Positions 56,950-64,000 of a stretch of 64,000 nucleotides of DNA are shown here, piece after piece. Origin of the DNA: Paenibacillus cellulosilyticus (GTDB taxonomy: Bacteria > Bacillota > Bacilli > Paenibacillales > Paenibacillaceae). A program made the position numbers and the translations under genes. Numbering within the stretch: position 1 is the stretch's first letter; each line of letters starts with the position of its first letter. Below the pieces are notes generated by a model. It ran no database searches, was not told the DNA's origin, and worked only from the letters and a program-made list of their open reading frames with translations. The stretch spans positions 1 to 64,000 of the forward strand of contig NZ_QGTQ01000017.1 in assembly GCF_003182255.1 (NCBI RefSeq), written 5' to 3'.

Positions 56950-56955
56950 TATACT
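56950..56955 (+). promoter_or_regulatory. possible -10 element for the McrB-like operon
   Basis: TATACT in AT-rich DNA, about 90 bases before the start codon. The -35 is not clear. Transcripts from here would run straight into the terminator at 56988-57014. Confidence 0.35.
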
Positions 56956-56987
56956 TAGAGGATACAAAAATCGACTTGTCGAATAGG

Positions 56988-57014
56988 AGAGCGTACAACA
57001 CGCTCTTTTTTTTA
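56988..57014 (+). terminator. intrinsic terminator in the leader of the McrB-like operon
   Basis: AGAGCGT, a five-base loop (ACAAC) and ACGCTCT form a perfect 7-bp stem followed by eight Ts. The operon's ribosome binding site GGAGG begins only about 17 bases after the T tract, so any promoter upstream would be attenuated. Confidence 0.8.
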
Positions 57015-57043
57015 TTTTCTTTATTTACTAGGAGGCATACAGC

Positions 57044-59284
57044 ATGTCGCAATTGCCTATGGAACTGCGTGATATATTCAAGAACAAACAAAAGTCCTAC
57101 AAAATGTCTCTTATTCATTGTCTTACAATTGAAGGTATGTATGACGTTCAAAACGGTGTTCACATCGATGAATTGGCAGAACGATTCCGTACCCACTATC
57201 AGAAACGCGACCACGTCGGACTTCCAATCGATCTTCCTCCAACCTATATCGGTGATTCGTGGGCGACGATCACTATTGCTGAGGTAAAGACGATTATGCA
57301 GAATCCCATAAAAGCACTAGAAAAGATTCTTATGAAAAATGCTGAGGATGTAGTTCAGTTGCGTCCTGATCTTGTTAGTCAACTACATGAATCACAAATC
57401 GATGAGCTTCGCGAATACGCTAAACGTGAAGAGAACGCTTATTACGCTTCGATTTCATCTACCATCCCTTTACGGGACAATTTGCTTGAAGTCATGAACT
57501 CCTACGTTCAGGCTCGGACTGAATCGATCAAAGAACATCCAATCGACCAGCTTGTCCGTAAAACAATCCCAGACGAGCTTCGGAAGCTTCCATATATTCA
57601 GCAACCGCTGATTGTTCAAGGCTCGGTAGGTAAGGGGAACTGGGCTACGATTCCTTGGATAGCGATTATGAACGAGCAGATAACAAAATCGACTCAATAT
57701 GGAGAGTACCTTGTTTATTTGTTCGCCGAGGACATGTCAGCAGTATATTTGACGTTCTTGCAAGGCGTTACTGAGCCGCTAAAGCAAGGGAAGAAAGCTG
57801 CATATCAATATCTGCAAAATAAAGTTATTGAGATTCGAAAAGTGGTTCCATTGGAAGGTATGAATAAAGATAGGAACATCATTTTGACTGAGAGTGGCGG
57901 GTTAGGCGATGCTTATCAAGAATCGACTATTGCCTACTTCAAATACACCAGAGAAACAATGCCCTCCGACGAGCAGCTATTGGCCGATCTCAGAGCCATG
58001 ATCGATAACTATACTCTATACGCGGAGAGGAGACAGGTGGCTGTGACCGCAGAGACGAACCTGCATGAAGAGACGGAAGCATTCGAAGTCGAAGTGCCAA
58101 TTCTGGAAGACCATCTACGTGTCCAAGAGAGGGTCAATCAAATCAAGACATTCATCGCAATCCGCGGCTTCAGCTACCCTGGCAGCTTGATCGAGAACTT
58201 CTACCTCTCGCTTAAGACGAAGCCTTTCGTTATCCTAGCCGGTATTTCAGGCACAGGTAAAACGAAGCTCGTCAAGCTATTCGCCGAATCGCTTGGTGCA
58301 ACTGAACAGAACAAGCAGTTCGCCCTCATCCCTGTTCGCCCAGATTGGAGCGACCCGAGCGATCTGATTGGCTACCAAGACCTCGCCGGTAAGTTCCGTC
58401 CTGGTCCGCTCACCAAGGTGCTCCTTGAGGCTATGCAGCCAGCCAATCGGAACAAGCCATACTTTATCTGTCTAGATGAAATGAACCTCGCACGAGTAGA
58501 ACACTACTTCAGCGATATGCTCAGCATTCTAGAGACCCAGCGGCGTGAGGGGGAACGTATCGTTACAGATACGATTGTTCCACAAGAGCTGCTTCAAACG
58601 ATGGAGAACGACGGGACTCTCTCCATCTCGAATCTCGTTATTCCAGACAACGTGTTTCTGATCGGAACGGTCAATATGGACGAGACGACGCATCCTTTTA
58701 GCAAAAAGGTACTTGATCGCGCGAACACGCTGGAGTTCAATTACATTCGTTTAGACGATTTTCCGATGGAGCGCTCAGGTGATTCAGAGCAATCTGAGGC
58801 CGTTCCCGCTAGCTTCCTGAAGGCCGACTATCTTGCTCTTCAAGATGCCTTCTCTGAACATCAGCAGCTTGTGAGAAGCACGACCGGGCAACTCGTAGAA
58901 GTGAATCAGATTCTTGAGGAGCTGCATGCTCACGTTGGTTTCCGTGTCCGTGATGCGATCTGCTTCTATATGATTTATAACCAACGATTTGAACTACTGG
59001 ATGAGAATGCGGCCTTCGACACGCAACTGCTCCAGAAGATTCTTCCTCGTATCCAAGGTAGTAGCCAGTCGGTGAAACGAGTTCTCATCGCGCTGATGCA
59101 ATTTTGCGTTGGCAAGAAGGGCGGCAGTATGTCGGATCTTGAGATGGACTCGTCCGAACTATACAAACCATGGCGAAGCTACAATGAAACACCAGAAGCA
59201 CGCTATCCTCAGAGTGCTCGCAAGCTAGCCTACATGCTGCGGAGGTTAGAAGAAGATGGATTCACTTCTTTCTGGCTCTCCTAA
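57044..59284 (+). CDS. McrB-like AAA+ ATPase with DUF3578 domain
   Basis: 746-residue motor subunit of a McrBC-like restriction system. An N-terminal helical module (about 1-90, KSYKMSLIHCLTIEG, IDELAERF) precedes a DUF3578 domain (about 155-320) with QGSVGKGNWATIPWIAIMN. The AAA+ core shows Walker A GISGTGKT (400-407), Walker B CLDEMN (476-481), sensor TVNMDE (about 540-545) and the Arg of KVLDRAN. In McrB this core binds GTP and drives DNA translocation. The N-terminal domain probably recognises the target, perhaps modified DNA. GGAGG stands eight bases before the ATG. The next gene overlaps its end by 29 bases. Confidence 0.88.
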   Translation: MSQLPMELRDIFKNKQKSYKMSLIHCLTIEGMYDVQNGVHIDELAERFRTHYQKRDHVGLPIDLPPTYIGDSWATITIAEVKTIMQNPIKALEKILMKNAEDVVQLRPDLVSQLHESQIDELREYAKREENAYYASISSTIPLRDNLLEVMNSYVQARTESIKEHPIDQLVRKTIPDELRKLPYIQQPLIVQGSVGKGNWATIPWIAIMNEQITKSTQYGEYLVYLFAEDMSAVYLTFLQGVTEPLKQGKKAAYQYLQNKVIEIRKVVPLEGMNKDRNIILTESGGLGDAYQESTIAYFKYTRETMPSDEQLLADLRAMIDNYTLYAERRQVAVTAETNLHEETEAFEVEVPILEDHLRVQERVNQIKTFIAIRGFSYPGSLIENFYLSLKTKPFVILAGISGTGKTKLVKLFAESLGATEQNKQFALIPVRPDWSDPSDLIGYQDLAGKFRPGPLTKVLLEAMQPANRNKPYFICLDEMNLARVEHYFSDMLSILETQRREGERIVTDTIVPQELLQTMENDGTLSISNLVIPDNVFLIGTVNMDETTHPFSKKVLDRANTLEFNYIRLDDFPMERSGDSEQSEAVPASFLKADYLALQDAFSEHQQLVRSTTGQLVEVNQILEELHAHVGFRVRDAICFYMIYNQRFELLDENAAFDTQLLQKILPRIQGSSQSVKRVLIALMQFCVGKKGGSMSDLEMDSSELYKPWRSYNETPEARYPQSARKLAYMLRRLEEDGFTSFWLS

Positions 59285-61688
59285 TGAAAGCCGCGAGCTG
59301 CTGCAGCTACGAACGAATTTGTTCGATGTGTATATCAAAGGCAAGGCGTATCACCCAACGGTAGAGACGCTCCAGCTTCATCGCGAGAACGAAGGAACGC
59401 GGATGAAGACGGAGATCACGGCTACAGTATTGAATGAACAGATTCAGCTTCAGGATTACAAGCTATTCTCGGTAGCTTCGCAGGATTGGGTGGACGGACT
59501 TACGGAACAGGCGGAACCATGCTTCTACGAGACGCAATCCTATGAGCTTATTATTGAGAGTCATACGGATCAGAAGATTGAGTTCTTCCATGTGAGTCCG
59601 TATCTGCGACAAGCCGTGAAGCCAGTCGGGCGGAGTGGGAGATTGTTCTCAGGCGTGCTCCAGTTCCAGAATGAGATCGGTTATACGGATCTAGAGATCC
59701 GTCTGAACGGACAAACAGGCCTTAAGCTCCAGTTAGAGATTTATCCGACGAAGCTAGATTATAAGCGGGATTACCATGCGATTCTGAATGAAGTGAATCA
59801 GCAAATCTATAACCTGTCATTTGATTTCATGCGCAAAACCTATCAGGCCACAGGACTAACGCAGACTAGCTCGCAGAGCTTGACGGAGTATTTTACGATA
59901 CTGCGCAATGTCTTTGATCAGTTAACGGGGGCGATAGAGCGCATCGATAAAATGCCTCATCATCGGATGAATCAGGAGCAGCACATTCGAACCGCAGACA
60001 AAGTGAAGCGGGCAGGTAGTGAAAATGTCGCATTCCTCGCGAAGCGTCCACATCTGTTAGTTCAAGACCATAAGATTGGTTTCATTCCGATCGGTACCGA
60101 GATGTACCGTCCTACGCAATTGCTCGAGACGAAGCGGAAGCTAGACTACAACACGAATGAGAATCGGTTTCTCCGATGGATGTTAGAGCGGATTGATCAT
60201 AAGTTAGCCGATCTTCAAGCGATTGTCACCGATAAGAAGCGTCGTTCTCAAAGTCCTGATCCTGTTCTTCTCGATCAGATTAAACGAATGAAGACTGTAC
60301 TTAGGCGGTTGCTCCAGTTTGATTTTCTCCAGCAGGCGGGGGAGATGCGGCATTTTAACATTTCGATGGTTCTCCAAATGGCACCGGGATATCGGGAAGC
60401 TTACCGAATCTATCTGATGCTAATGAAGGGCCTGTCGATACAGGGTGACCTATTCCATGTATCAATGAAGGATCTGGCTCAACTCTATGAATATTGGTGC
60501 TTCCTCAAAATCCATGATTTATTGGCGAAGAAGTATCGACTGTTAAAGCAGGATATCATTCGAGTGAACCGAAGCGGACTTTTCGTAACATTAGATCGAA
60601 CGCAACGTGCGAAAGTAGATTATGAAAATCCGAATAATGGTGAACGATTCACGCTCTATTACAATGCTCTGCCTTCCGAGGATCAGCATAAGGAGCCGCC
60701 GACATTAGCGCAGAGGCCCGATAATGTGCTCACCCTTCATAAGCATGATGGTCTGGGTCAGTCGAAGGTTTACAAGTACGTATTCGATGCCAAGTATCGG
60801 ATCAATCCTGCCTTCGAAGGGTCTTGGTACCAACGCCAGTATGGTCAACCTGGTCCAGAGGAAGACGATATTAATACGATGCATCGTTACCGTGATTCGA
60901 TCGTGTATCAGGAGAAGGGTTCTACAGAGTATGAGCGGAGCATGTTCGGCGCGTATGTATTGTTCCCGTATGCGGATGAGGAGAAGTTCCGCACGCATCG
61001 TTTTTACCGTAGTATTGATTTGATTAATATTGGCGCATTCCCGCTATTGCCGGGCAGTACGTCGTTGCTGGAAGCTTTTCTAGACGAGCTCATTCTTGAT
61101 AGTCCGGAAAAAGCATTCGAGCGCTCCACCCAGCCTCGTGGTACGAAGCCTTATTACGAGAACAAGCTCAGCGGACGCAATATGCTCGTTGGCTCTATGC
61201 GTACAGGTCAGTTGGAAGCTGTACTGCGAGGCAGCAGCTACTATATGCCTTTGAAAAATCTATCCGATCACAAGGTGCTGACCTCGTTAGAGTATATAGC
61301 GCTGTACCAGTCTCGGAAGCAATTTGAACATGAAGCTGGTGTTCAGTGGTATGGACGTATTACAGATTGGCGGATTGTCAAACGACGTGAAATTAAGGAG
61401 CGGCCTCCGACCGAGGGGACAGAAGAAGAACTGTATGTGTACTACACAATTGAACAATGGCAGCAGCGTAAGACCACGATCGAGCCCGGGGGCCAAAGTG
61501 TTTACACCTGTCTATATACGACCAAGTATTTGTTCGACAATGCGCTAGAGCTTGCTGAGCTCCGATTGGAGAATGAGGAACAGCTACGTGAATGGCGGGA
61601 GAAACGTCGTCGCGGTAAGGTGAAGGTCCGGTTAGATAGCGAACATGTAGATTTGGCGGAAAATGTGATTGGAATAGAGCTTGAGTGA
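59256..61688 (+). CDS. DUF2357 / PD-(D/E)XK nuclease, McrC-like
   Basis: 810-residue partner of the McrB-like ATPase. The N-terminal half matches the DUF2357 type (beta-rich, HVSPYLRQAVKPVGRSG), followed by a helical region and a PD-(D/E)XK nuclease core: RPDNVL at about 486-491 and VFDAKYRI near 509-516, giving the D...DxK active site. It is thus a predicted double-strand nuclease, activated by the ATPase as McrC is by McrB. It is much longer than classical McrC (about 350 residues). The reading frames overlap by 29 bases, indicating coupled translation. Confidence 0.82.
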   Translation: MDSLLSGSPNESRELLQLRTNLFDVYIKGKAYHPTVETLQLHRENEGTRMKTEITATVLNEQIQLQDYKLFSVASQDWVDGLTEQAEPCFYETQSYELIIESHTDQKIEFFHVSPYLRQAVKPVGRSGRLFSGVLQFQNEIGYTDLEIRLNGQTGLKLQLEIYPTKLDYKRDYHAILNEVNQQIYNLSFDFMRKTYQATGLTQTSSQSLTEYFTILRNVFDQLTGAIERIDKMPHHRMNQEQHIRTADKVKRAGSENVAFLAKRPHLLVQDHKIGFIPIGTEMYRPTQLLETKRKLDYNTNENRFLRWMLERIDHKLADLQAIVTDKKRRSQSPDPVLLDQIKRMKTVLRRLLQFDFLQQAGEMRHFNISMVLQMAPGYREAYRIYLMLMKGLSIQGDLFHVSMKDLAQLYEYWCFLKIHDLLAKKYRLLKQDIIRVNRSGLFVTLDRTQRAKVDYENPNNGERFTLYYNALPSEDQHKEPPTLAQRPDNVLTLHKHDGLGQSKVYKYVFDAKYRINPAFEGSWYQRQYGQPGPEEDDINTMHRYRDSIVYQEKGSTEYERSMFGAYVLFPYADEEKFRTHRFYRSIDLINIGAFPLLPGSTSLLEAFLDELILDSPEKAFERSTQPRGTKPYYENKLSGRNMLVGSMRTGQLEAVLRGSSYYMPLKNLSDHKVLTSLEYIALYQSRKQFEHEAGVQWYGRITDWRIVKRREIKERPPTEGTEEELYVYYTIEQWQQRKTTIEPGGQSVYTCLYTTKYLFDNALELAELRLENEEQLREWREKRRRGKVKVRLDSEHVDLAENVIGIELE

Positions 61689-61717
61689 TGTCTCATGCTA
61701 ACTAAAGGAGCCTCTAG

Positions 61718-62422
61718 ATGTTATCCAAGCTGATGGCATTGTTTAAGAACGAACCGTCCAAGAAGAAAGCGTCAACTTCCATCAACACTGCTGGAGCTAA
61801 GAAGAAGCCGTCGCAGAAGAAGGTTGAAGCTGGACGAATCGGGGAAATTGGCGAATACAAGATTAACATTCAATTAGACCAATTGCCGAAGGATTGTACC
61901 TATCTAAGCGATTTGCTACTTCCAAATTCGAAATCACGGACGGGCTATTCGCAGATTGACCATTTGGTTATTTCCCCTTTTGGATTGTTTGTTATCGAAA
62001 CAAAAAACTATAATGGCGAGATCAAAGGCACCCGTTCCGATAAGTATTGGAGTGTAAGTAATCGTTTCAAGATGTACAATCCGCTCATGCAAAACTATGG
62101 GCATATTAAGGCGCTCGAGGCTCAGCTTGGTGAATATAAGTCGGCGAAGTATATATCGATGATTTCCTTTACGATGAGATGCAGATTCAGCATTGATCCC
62201 GAACTGCGCAAAATTCATTCCGACGAACTTATCGTTTACGATGTGGAGCTGTCAGAGTTTATTAACCGGAAAATCCTTCGTTTGAAGGCTGAGCTGCCTG
62301 CTGAAATATTCTCGGGCGATGACACTCGACGCATTTATGAGAAAATCAATAACATCAATATTGTAGACCCTCAAATTAGAGCTGAGCATGTTCATAAGAT
62401 GAAAAGTGGAAAAACGGAATAA
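61718..62422 (+). CDS. NERD-domain protein, predicted nuclease
   Basis: 234-residue protein with a NERD domain at about residues 40-160. The nuclease-type residues are visible: Asp in YSQIDHLVI and Glu-X-Lys in FVIETKNYNGEI. A basic, Lys-rich, Pro/Ser-rich stretch covers the first 40 residues, with no signal peptide. It begins 29 bases after the DUF2357 gene, with AAGGAG before its ATG, and is followed by a terminator, so it belongs to the same operon. NERD proteins occur alone or in defence clusters. Whether it cuts DNA with the McrBC-like pair or acts separately is unknown. Confidence 0.8.
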   Translation: MLSKLMALFKNEPSKKKASTSINTAGAKKKPSQKKVEAGRIGEIGEYKINIQLDQLPKDCTYLSDLLLPNSKSRTGYSQIDHLVISPFGLFVIETKNYNGEIKGTRSDKYWSVSNRFKMYNPLMQNYGHIKALEAQLGEYKSAKYISMISFTMRCRFSIDPELRKIHSDELIVYDVELSEFINRKILRLKAELPAEIFSGDDTRRIYEKINNINIVDPQIRAEHVHKMKSGKTE

Positions 62423-62450
62423 TGGACCGTTTGATGAATGAACAGGTAGA

Positions 62451-62480
62451 AGGGGCTGTCCATCAACAGCCCTTTTTTTC
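62451..62480 (+). terminator. terminator of the McrBC-like operon
   Basis: GGGCTGT and ACAGCCC form a 7-bp stem with a six-base loop and a T7 tract. Confidence 0.88.
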
Positions 62481-62489
62481 ACAATCCCC

Positions 62490-62521
62490 TTGACCCTCAC
62501 ACCAATGTCACGGTTTATAAT
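62490..62521 (+). promoter_or_regulatory. MerR-type promoter with long spacer
   Basis: TTGACC and TATAAT are separated by 20 bases, longer than the usual 17. Stretched spacers are typical of promoters activated by MerR regulators. The spacer arms ACCCTCAC and GTCACGGT are partly symmetrical (6 of 8). Confidence 0.6.
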
Positions 62522-62556
62522 CATCTCGAATCGACCATGCAGGAGGCGTTGTGTTT

Positions 62557-62928
62557 ATGAAAATCGGTGAGCTCTCGGCTCGGACAGGTGTCAGTATTCG
62601 TTCGCTTCGTTACTATGAGGAGCAGGGACTACTGGCTCCGACGCGGAGCGATAACGGATATCGTGAATTCTCGCCGCTGGCGGAGGAGCAGGTGCGAACG
62701 ATCCAGCTGTACCTTGGGCTCGGGCTGTCCACGGATCAGATCGCCGGTTTTCTGCACTGCGTCTTGAAGAACAGGGAAGCGTTCTGCAATGAGGTGCTGC
62801 CGATCTACCGCGAGAAGCTTGCGGAGATCGACTCGCAGATTCATCTGCTGCAGAACATTAAGCTGAACCTGGAAGATCGCATTCGGTCGATTCTAGATGA
62901 ACGGCCTGAGGGTCAATTGGAGGAATGA
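62557..62928 (+). CDS. MerR family transcriptional regulator
   Basis: 123-residue MerR regulator. The N-terminal winged helix-turn-helix is clear (KIGELSARTGVSIRSLRYYEEQGLL), followed by a long coiled-coil dimer helix (about 80-115). The C-terminal effector part is short, with one Cys in LHCVL and one in FCNEVL, so it may sense redox or small thiol-reactive molecules. The thioredoxin gene starts three bases after its stop. The ATG at 62557 is preferred over the GTG six bases before because AGGAGG lies ten bases upstream of it. Confidence 0.88.
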   Translation: MKIGELSARTGVSIRSLRYYEEQGLLAPTRSDNGYREFSPLAEEQVRTIQLYLGLGLSTDQIAGFLHCVLKNREAFCNEVLPIYREKLAEIDSQIHLLQNIKLNLEDRIRSILDERPEGQLEE

Positions 62929-62931
62929 GAG

Positions 62932-63252
62932 ATGAGCCTGCCCGTTGTTGACGTAAGCAGCTTTGACCAAGCGATTCAGTCGAATGAGCTGACGTTTGTT
63001 GATTTTAGCGCGAAATGGTGCCCGCCTTGCAAAGTGCTGCATCCACTGCTGGAGGAGCTGCAGCAGGAGGAAGGGGGGCGAGTGTCAATCGCTTATGTGG
63101 ATTGCGATGAATCGCCTGAGCTGTCCTCGCGGTTCGGCGTCATGTCGATGCCGACGGTGATTCTGTTCCATAATGGTGAACCAGTCGAGAAGCTGATCGG
63201 TCTGCGACCGAAGGAAGTATACCGGACGTTACTGGGTCGGTATACCGTTTAA
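62932..63252 (+). CDS. thioredoxin family protein
   Basis: 106-residue cytosolic thioredoxin with active-site motif WCPPC (Lys follows) near residues 28-32 and the cis-Pro loop SMPTV near residue 75. The canonical second position Gly is Pro (CPPC), which usually shifts redox potential. It is co-transcribed with the MerR gene, which probably controls it. Confidence 0.9.
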   Translation: MSLPVVDVSSFDQAIQSNELTFVDFSAKWCPPCKVLHPLLEELQQEEGGRVSIAYVDCDESPELSSRFGVMSMPTVILFHNGEPVEKLIGLRPKEVYRTLLGRYTV

Positions 63253-63268
63253 GTAAGTCGTCTGTTCA

Positions 63269-63299
63269 AGAGAGGTCCGAATTCGGATCTCTTTTTTAG
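63269..63299 (+). terminator. terminator after thioredoxin gene
   Basis: AGAGGTCCG and CGGATCTCT pair (one wobble) around an AATT loop, then a T6 tract. Confidence 0.82.
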
Positions 63300-63349
63300 T
63301 TATAATTAGAGGAGAGCAACAGCCATCTGAACGAGTAGGAAGTGAACCC

Positions 63350-63739
63350 ATGATCGAAGTAGCAGCTGCCATCATCGAAGACGAGCAAGGCCGGATCCTG
63401 ATTGCAAGACGCAAGCCGGGCAAGTCGCAGGCGGGCTTGTGGGAGTTTCCCGGTGGCAAGATCGAGCAAGGCGAGCTTGCGGAAGACTGTCTTCGTCGAG
63501 AGCTCATGGAAGAGATGCAAATTAACATCGCACCCTACGCTTATTTCGGTGTGAACGATCATCACTATGGCGCGACGCATATTCGGCTCATTGCTTATCG
63601 AGCGCGGTATATGAGCGGTCAGATTGCCTTGGTCGATCATGATGAGTACCGATGGATCACCACGTGCGATCTCACGGAATTCACTTTCGCCCCTGCGGAC
63701 GTGAAGTTTGTCGAGATGCTCCAGCATTCAGCGTCTTAA
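63350..63739 (+). CDS. Nudix hydrolase, MutT-like
   Basis: 129-residue Nudix hydrolase with an intact Nudix box GGKIEQGELAEDCLRRELMEEM (G-x5-E-x7-REU-xEE), the metal-binding motif. MutT-type relatives clean the nucleotide pool by hydrolysing 8-oxo-dGTP and similar oxidised nucleotides; the substrate of this one is unproven. It follows the thioredoxin terminator and is convergent with the partial ABC gene. Confidence 0.85.
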   Translation: MIEVAAAIIEDEQGRILIARRKPGKSQAGLWEFPGGKIEQGELAEDCLRRELMEEMQINIAPYAYFGVNDHHYGATHIRLIAYRARYMSGQIALVDHDEYRWITTCDLTEFTFAPADVKFVEMLQHSAS

Positions 63740-63761
63740 CGTACAGCAATAACAACGCACA

Positions 63762-63800
63762 GAAGGACCATGGATGCCAAACAAGCATCCATGGTCCTTC
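63762..63800. terminator. bidirectional terminator at the Nudix gene end
   Basis: GAAGGACCATGGATGC and GCATCCATGGTCCTTC form a perfect 16-bp stem around a seven-base loop, between convergent genes. Confidence 0.75.
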
Positions 63801-63868
63801 ATCATGCCTCCGCTATCTCACAGCTGTTATCTCAGCTATCTCATAGCTATTCAGCATTCTTTCATTAT

Positions 63869-64000
63869 CTATTCCCCAATCCTCACATACACCCGCTCGC
63901 CATGCTGCTCCACGACAACAGGCGAATCATAGAACCCGCTGAGCACATCGGTCGTCAGCACGTCCTCGTTCCGGCCGCTGCGCACGACCTCGCCCTGCCG
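63869..64000 (-). CDS. ABC transporter ATP-binding protein, C-terminal fragment (cut by window edge)
   Basis: The last 43 codons of a gene on the minus strand. The tail sequence, with GEVVRSGRNEDVLTTDVLSGFYDSP at its start, matches the C-terminus of Fe3+-siderophore/cobalamin importer ATPases (FecE/BtuD type), after the ATP-binding core. The core itself is outside the window, so the assignment is tentative. Confidence 0.6.
   Translation of the reverse strand, partial: RQGEVVRSGRNEDVLTTDVLSGFYDSPVVVEQHGERVYVRIGE

Larger units (their letters stand above)
56505..57043. other. AT-rich gap between ABC exporter and McrB-like operon
   Basis: No gene is supported in these 539 bases. The left part is the exporter promoter region. 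From about 56690 the DNA becomes clearly AT-rich, unlike the surrounding genes, which suggests the border of acquired DNA. The right part holds a possible promoter (TATACT at 56950-56955), a small CGAC/GTCG hairpin and an intrinsic terminator right before the McrB-like gene. Confidence 0.6.

Overview
The window looks like chromosomal DNA of a Paenibacillus-like member of the Paenibacillaceae. The support is: very large secreted proteins ending in three S-layer homology (SLH) repeats, a LplA/LplB/LplC-type sugar ABC importer followed by a YesM/YesN-type two-component pair, a Bacillus-type GH11 xylanase, DUF4317 and DUF3231 proteins, strong GGAGG ribosome binding sites with frequent GTG and TTG starts, and many intrinsic terminators. 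No rRNA, tRNA, transposase or CRISPR array was seen. The assignment is inference from gene families, not from a database search.

Layout. 307-13838: a tight three-gene operon for the cell surface (secreted trypsin-like protease, a 1721-residue secreted Ig-like protein, a 2555-residue SLH protein). 14050-18545: DUF4317 protein, a membrane MHYT-GGDEF-EAL cyclic di-GMP protein and a DUF3231 protein. 18702-25842: sugar importer (lipoprotein and two permeases) with its YesMN-type sensor and regulator. 25981-26685: AlkD-like protein. 26748-39157: a structured leader, a 2574-residue surface protein with lamin-tail, OB-fold, PHP-phosphoesterase and SLH domains, then, across a strong hairpin with no obvious promoter of its own, a four-gene membrane cluster (HupE/UreJ-like, YcgR-like, YcgQ-like, cupredoxin-like) that looks like a metal-handling system. 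39282-40148: three small charged proteins. 40246-44141: AEC transporter, UPF0173 hydrolase, PaaX-like regulator and RtcB ligase. 44625-48988: xylanase, a SUMF1-fold lipoprotein without the usual active-site cysteines, and an ECF sigma / anti-sigma / stalk-domain trio.

49123-63000 is the accessory-looking part. It begins with a small array of palindromic repeats. Next is a HerA/DUF87-type ATPase gene flanked by two 79-bp direct repeats (65 of 79 identical, no gaps). One repeat is the terminator plus the last codons of the neighbouring ABC exporter; the other is a decayed copy of it. This reads as the scar of an insertion or duplication. After the heterodimeric ABC exporter (one half with a degenerate ATP site) comes an AT-rich gap and a three-gene McrBC-like module: a DUF3578-AAA ATPase, a DUF2357/PD-(D/E)XK nuclease and a NERD-domain nuclease. 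A perfect intrinsic terminator lies just upstream of the first gene's ribosome binding site, which suggests attenuation control of this predicted defence operon. The right end has a MerR regulator with thioredoxin, a Nudix hydrolase and the end of an ABC ATPase gene cut by the window edge.

The most promising leads are (1) the McrB-like/DUF2357/NERD operon with its leader terminator, (2) the flanked HerA-like gene, and (3) the surface PHP protein joined to the putative metal-transport cluster. All functions are predictions from motifs I could read; none was tested by search or experiment.
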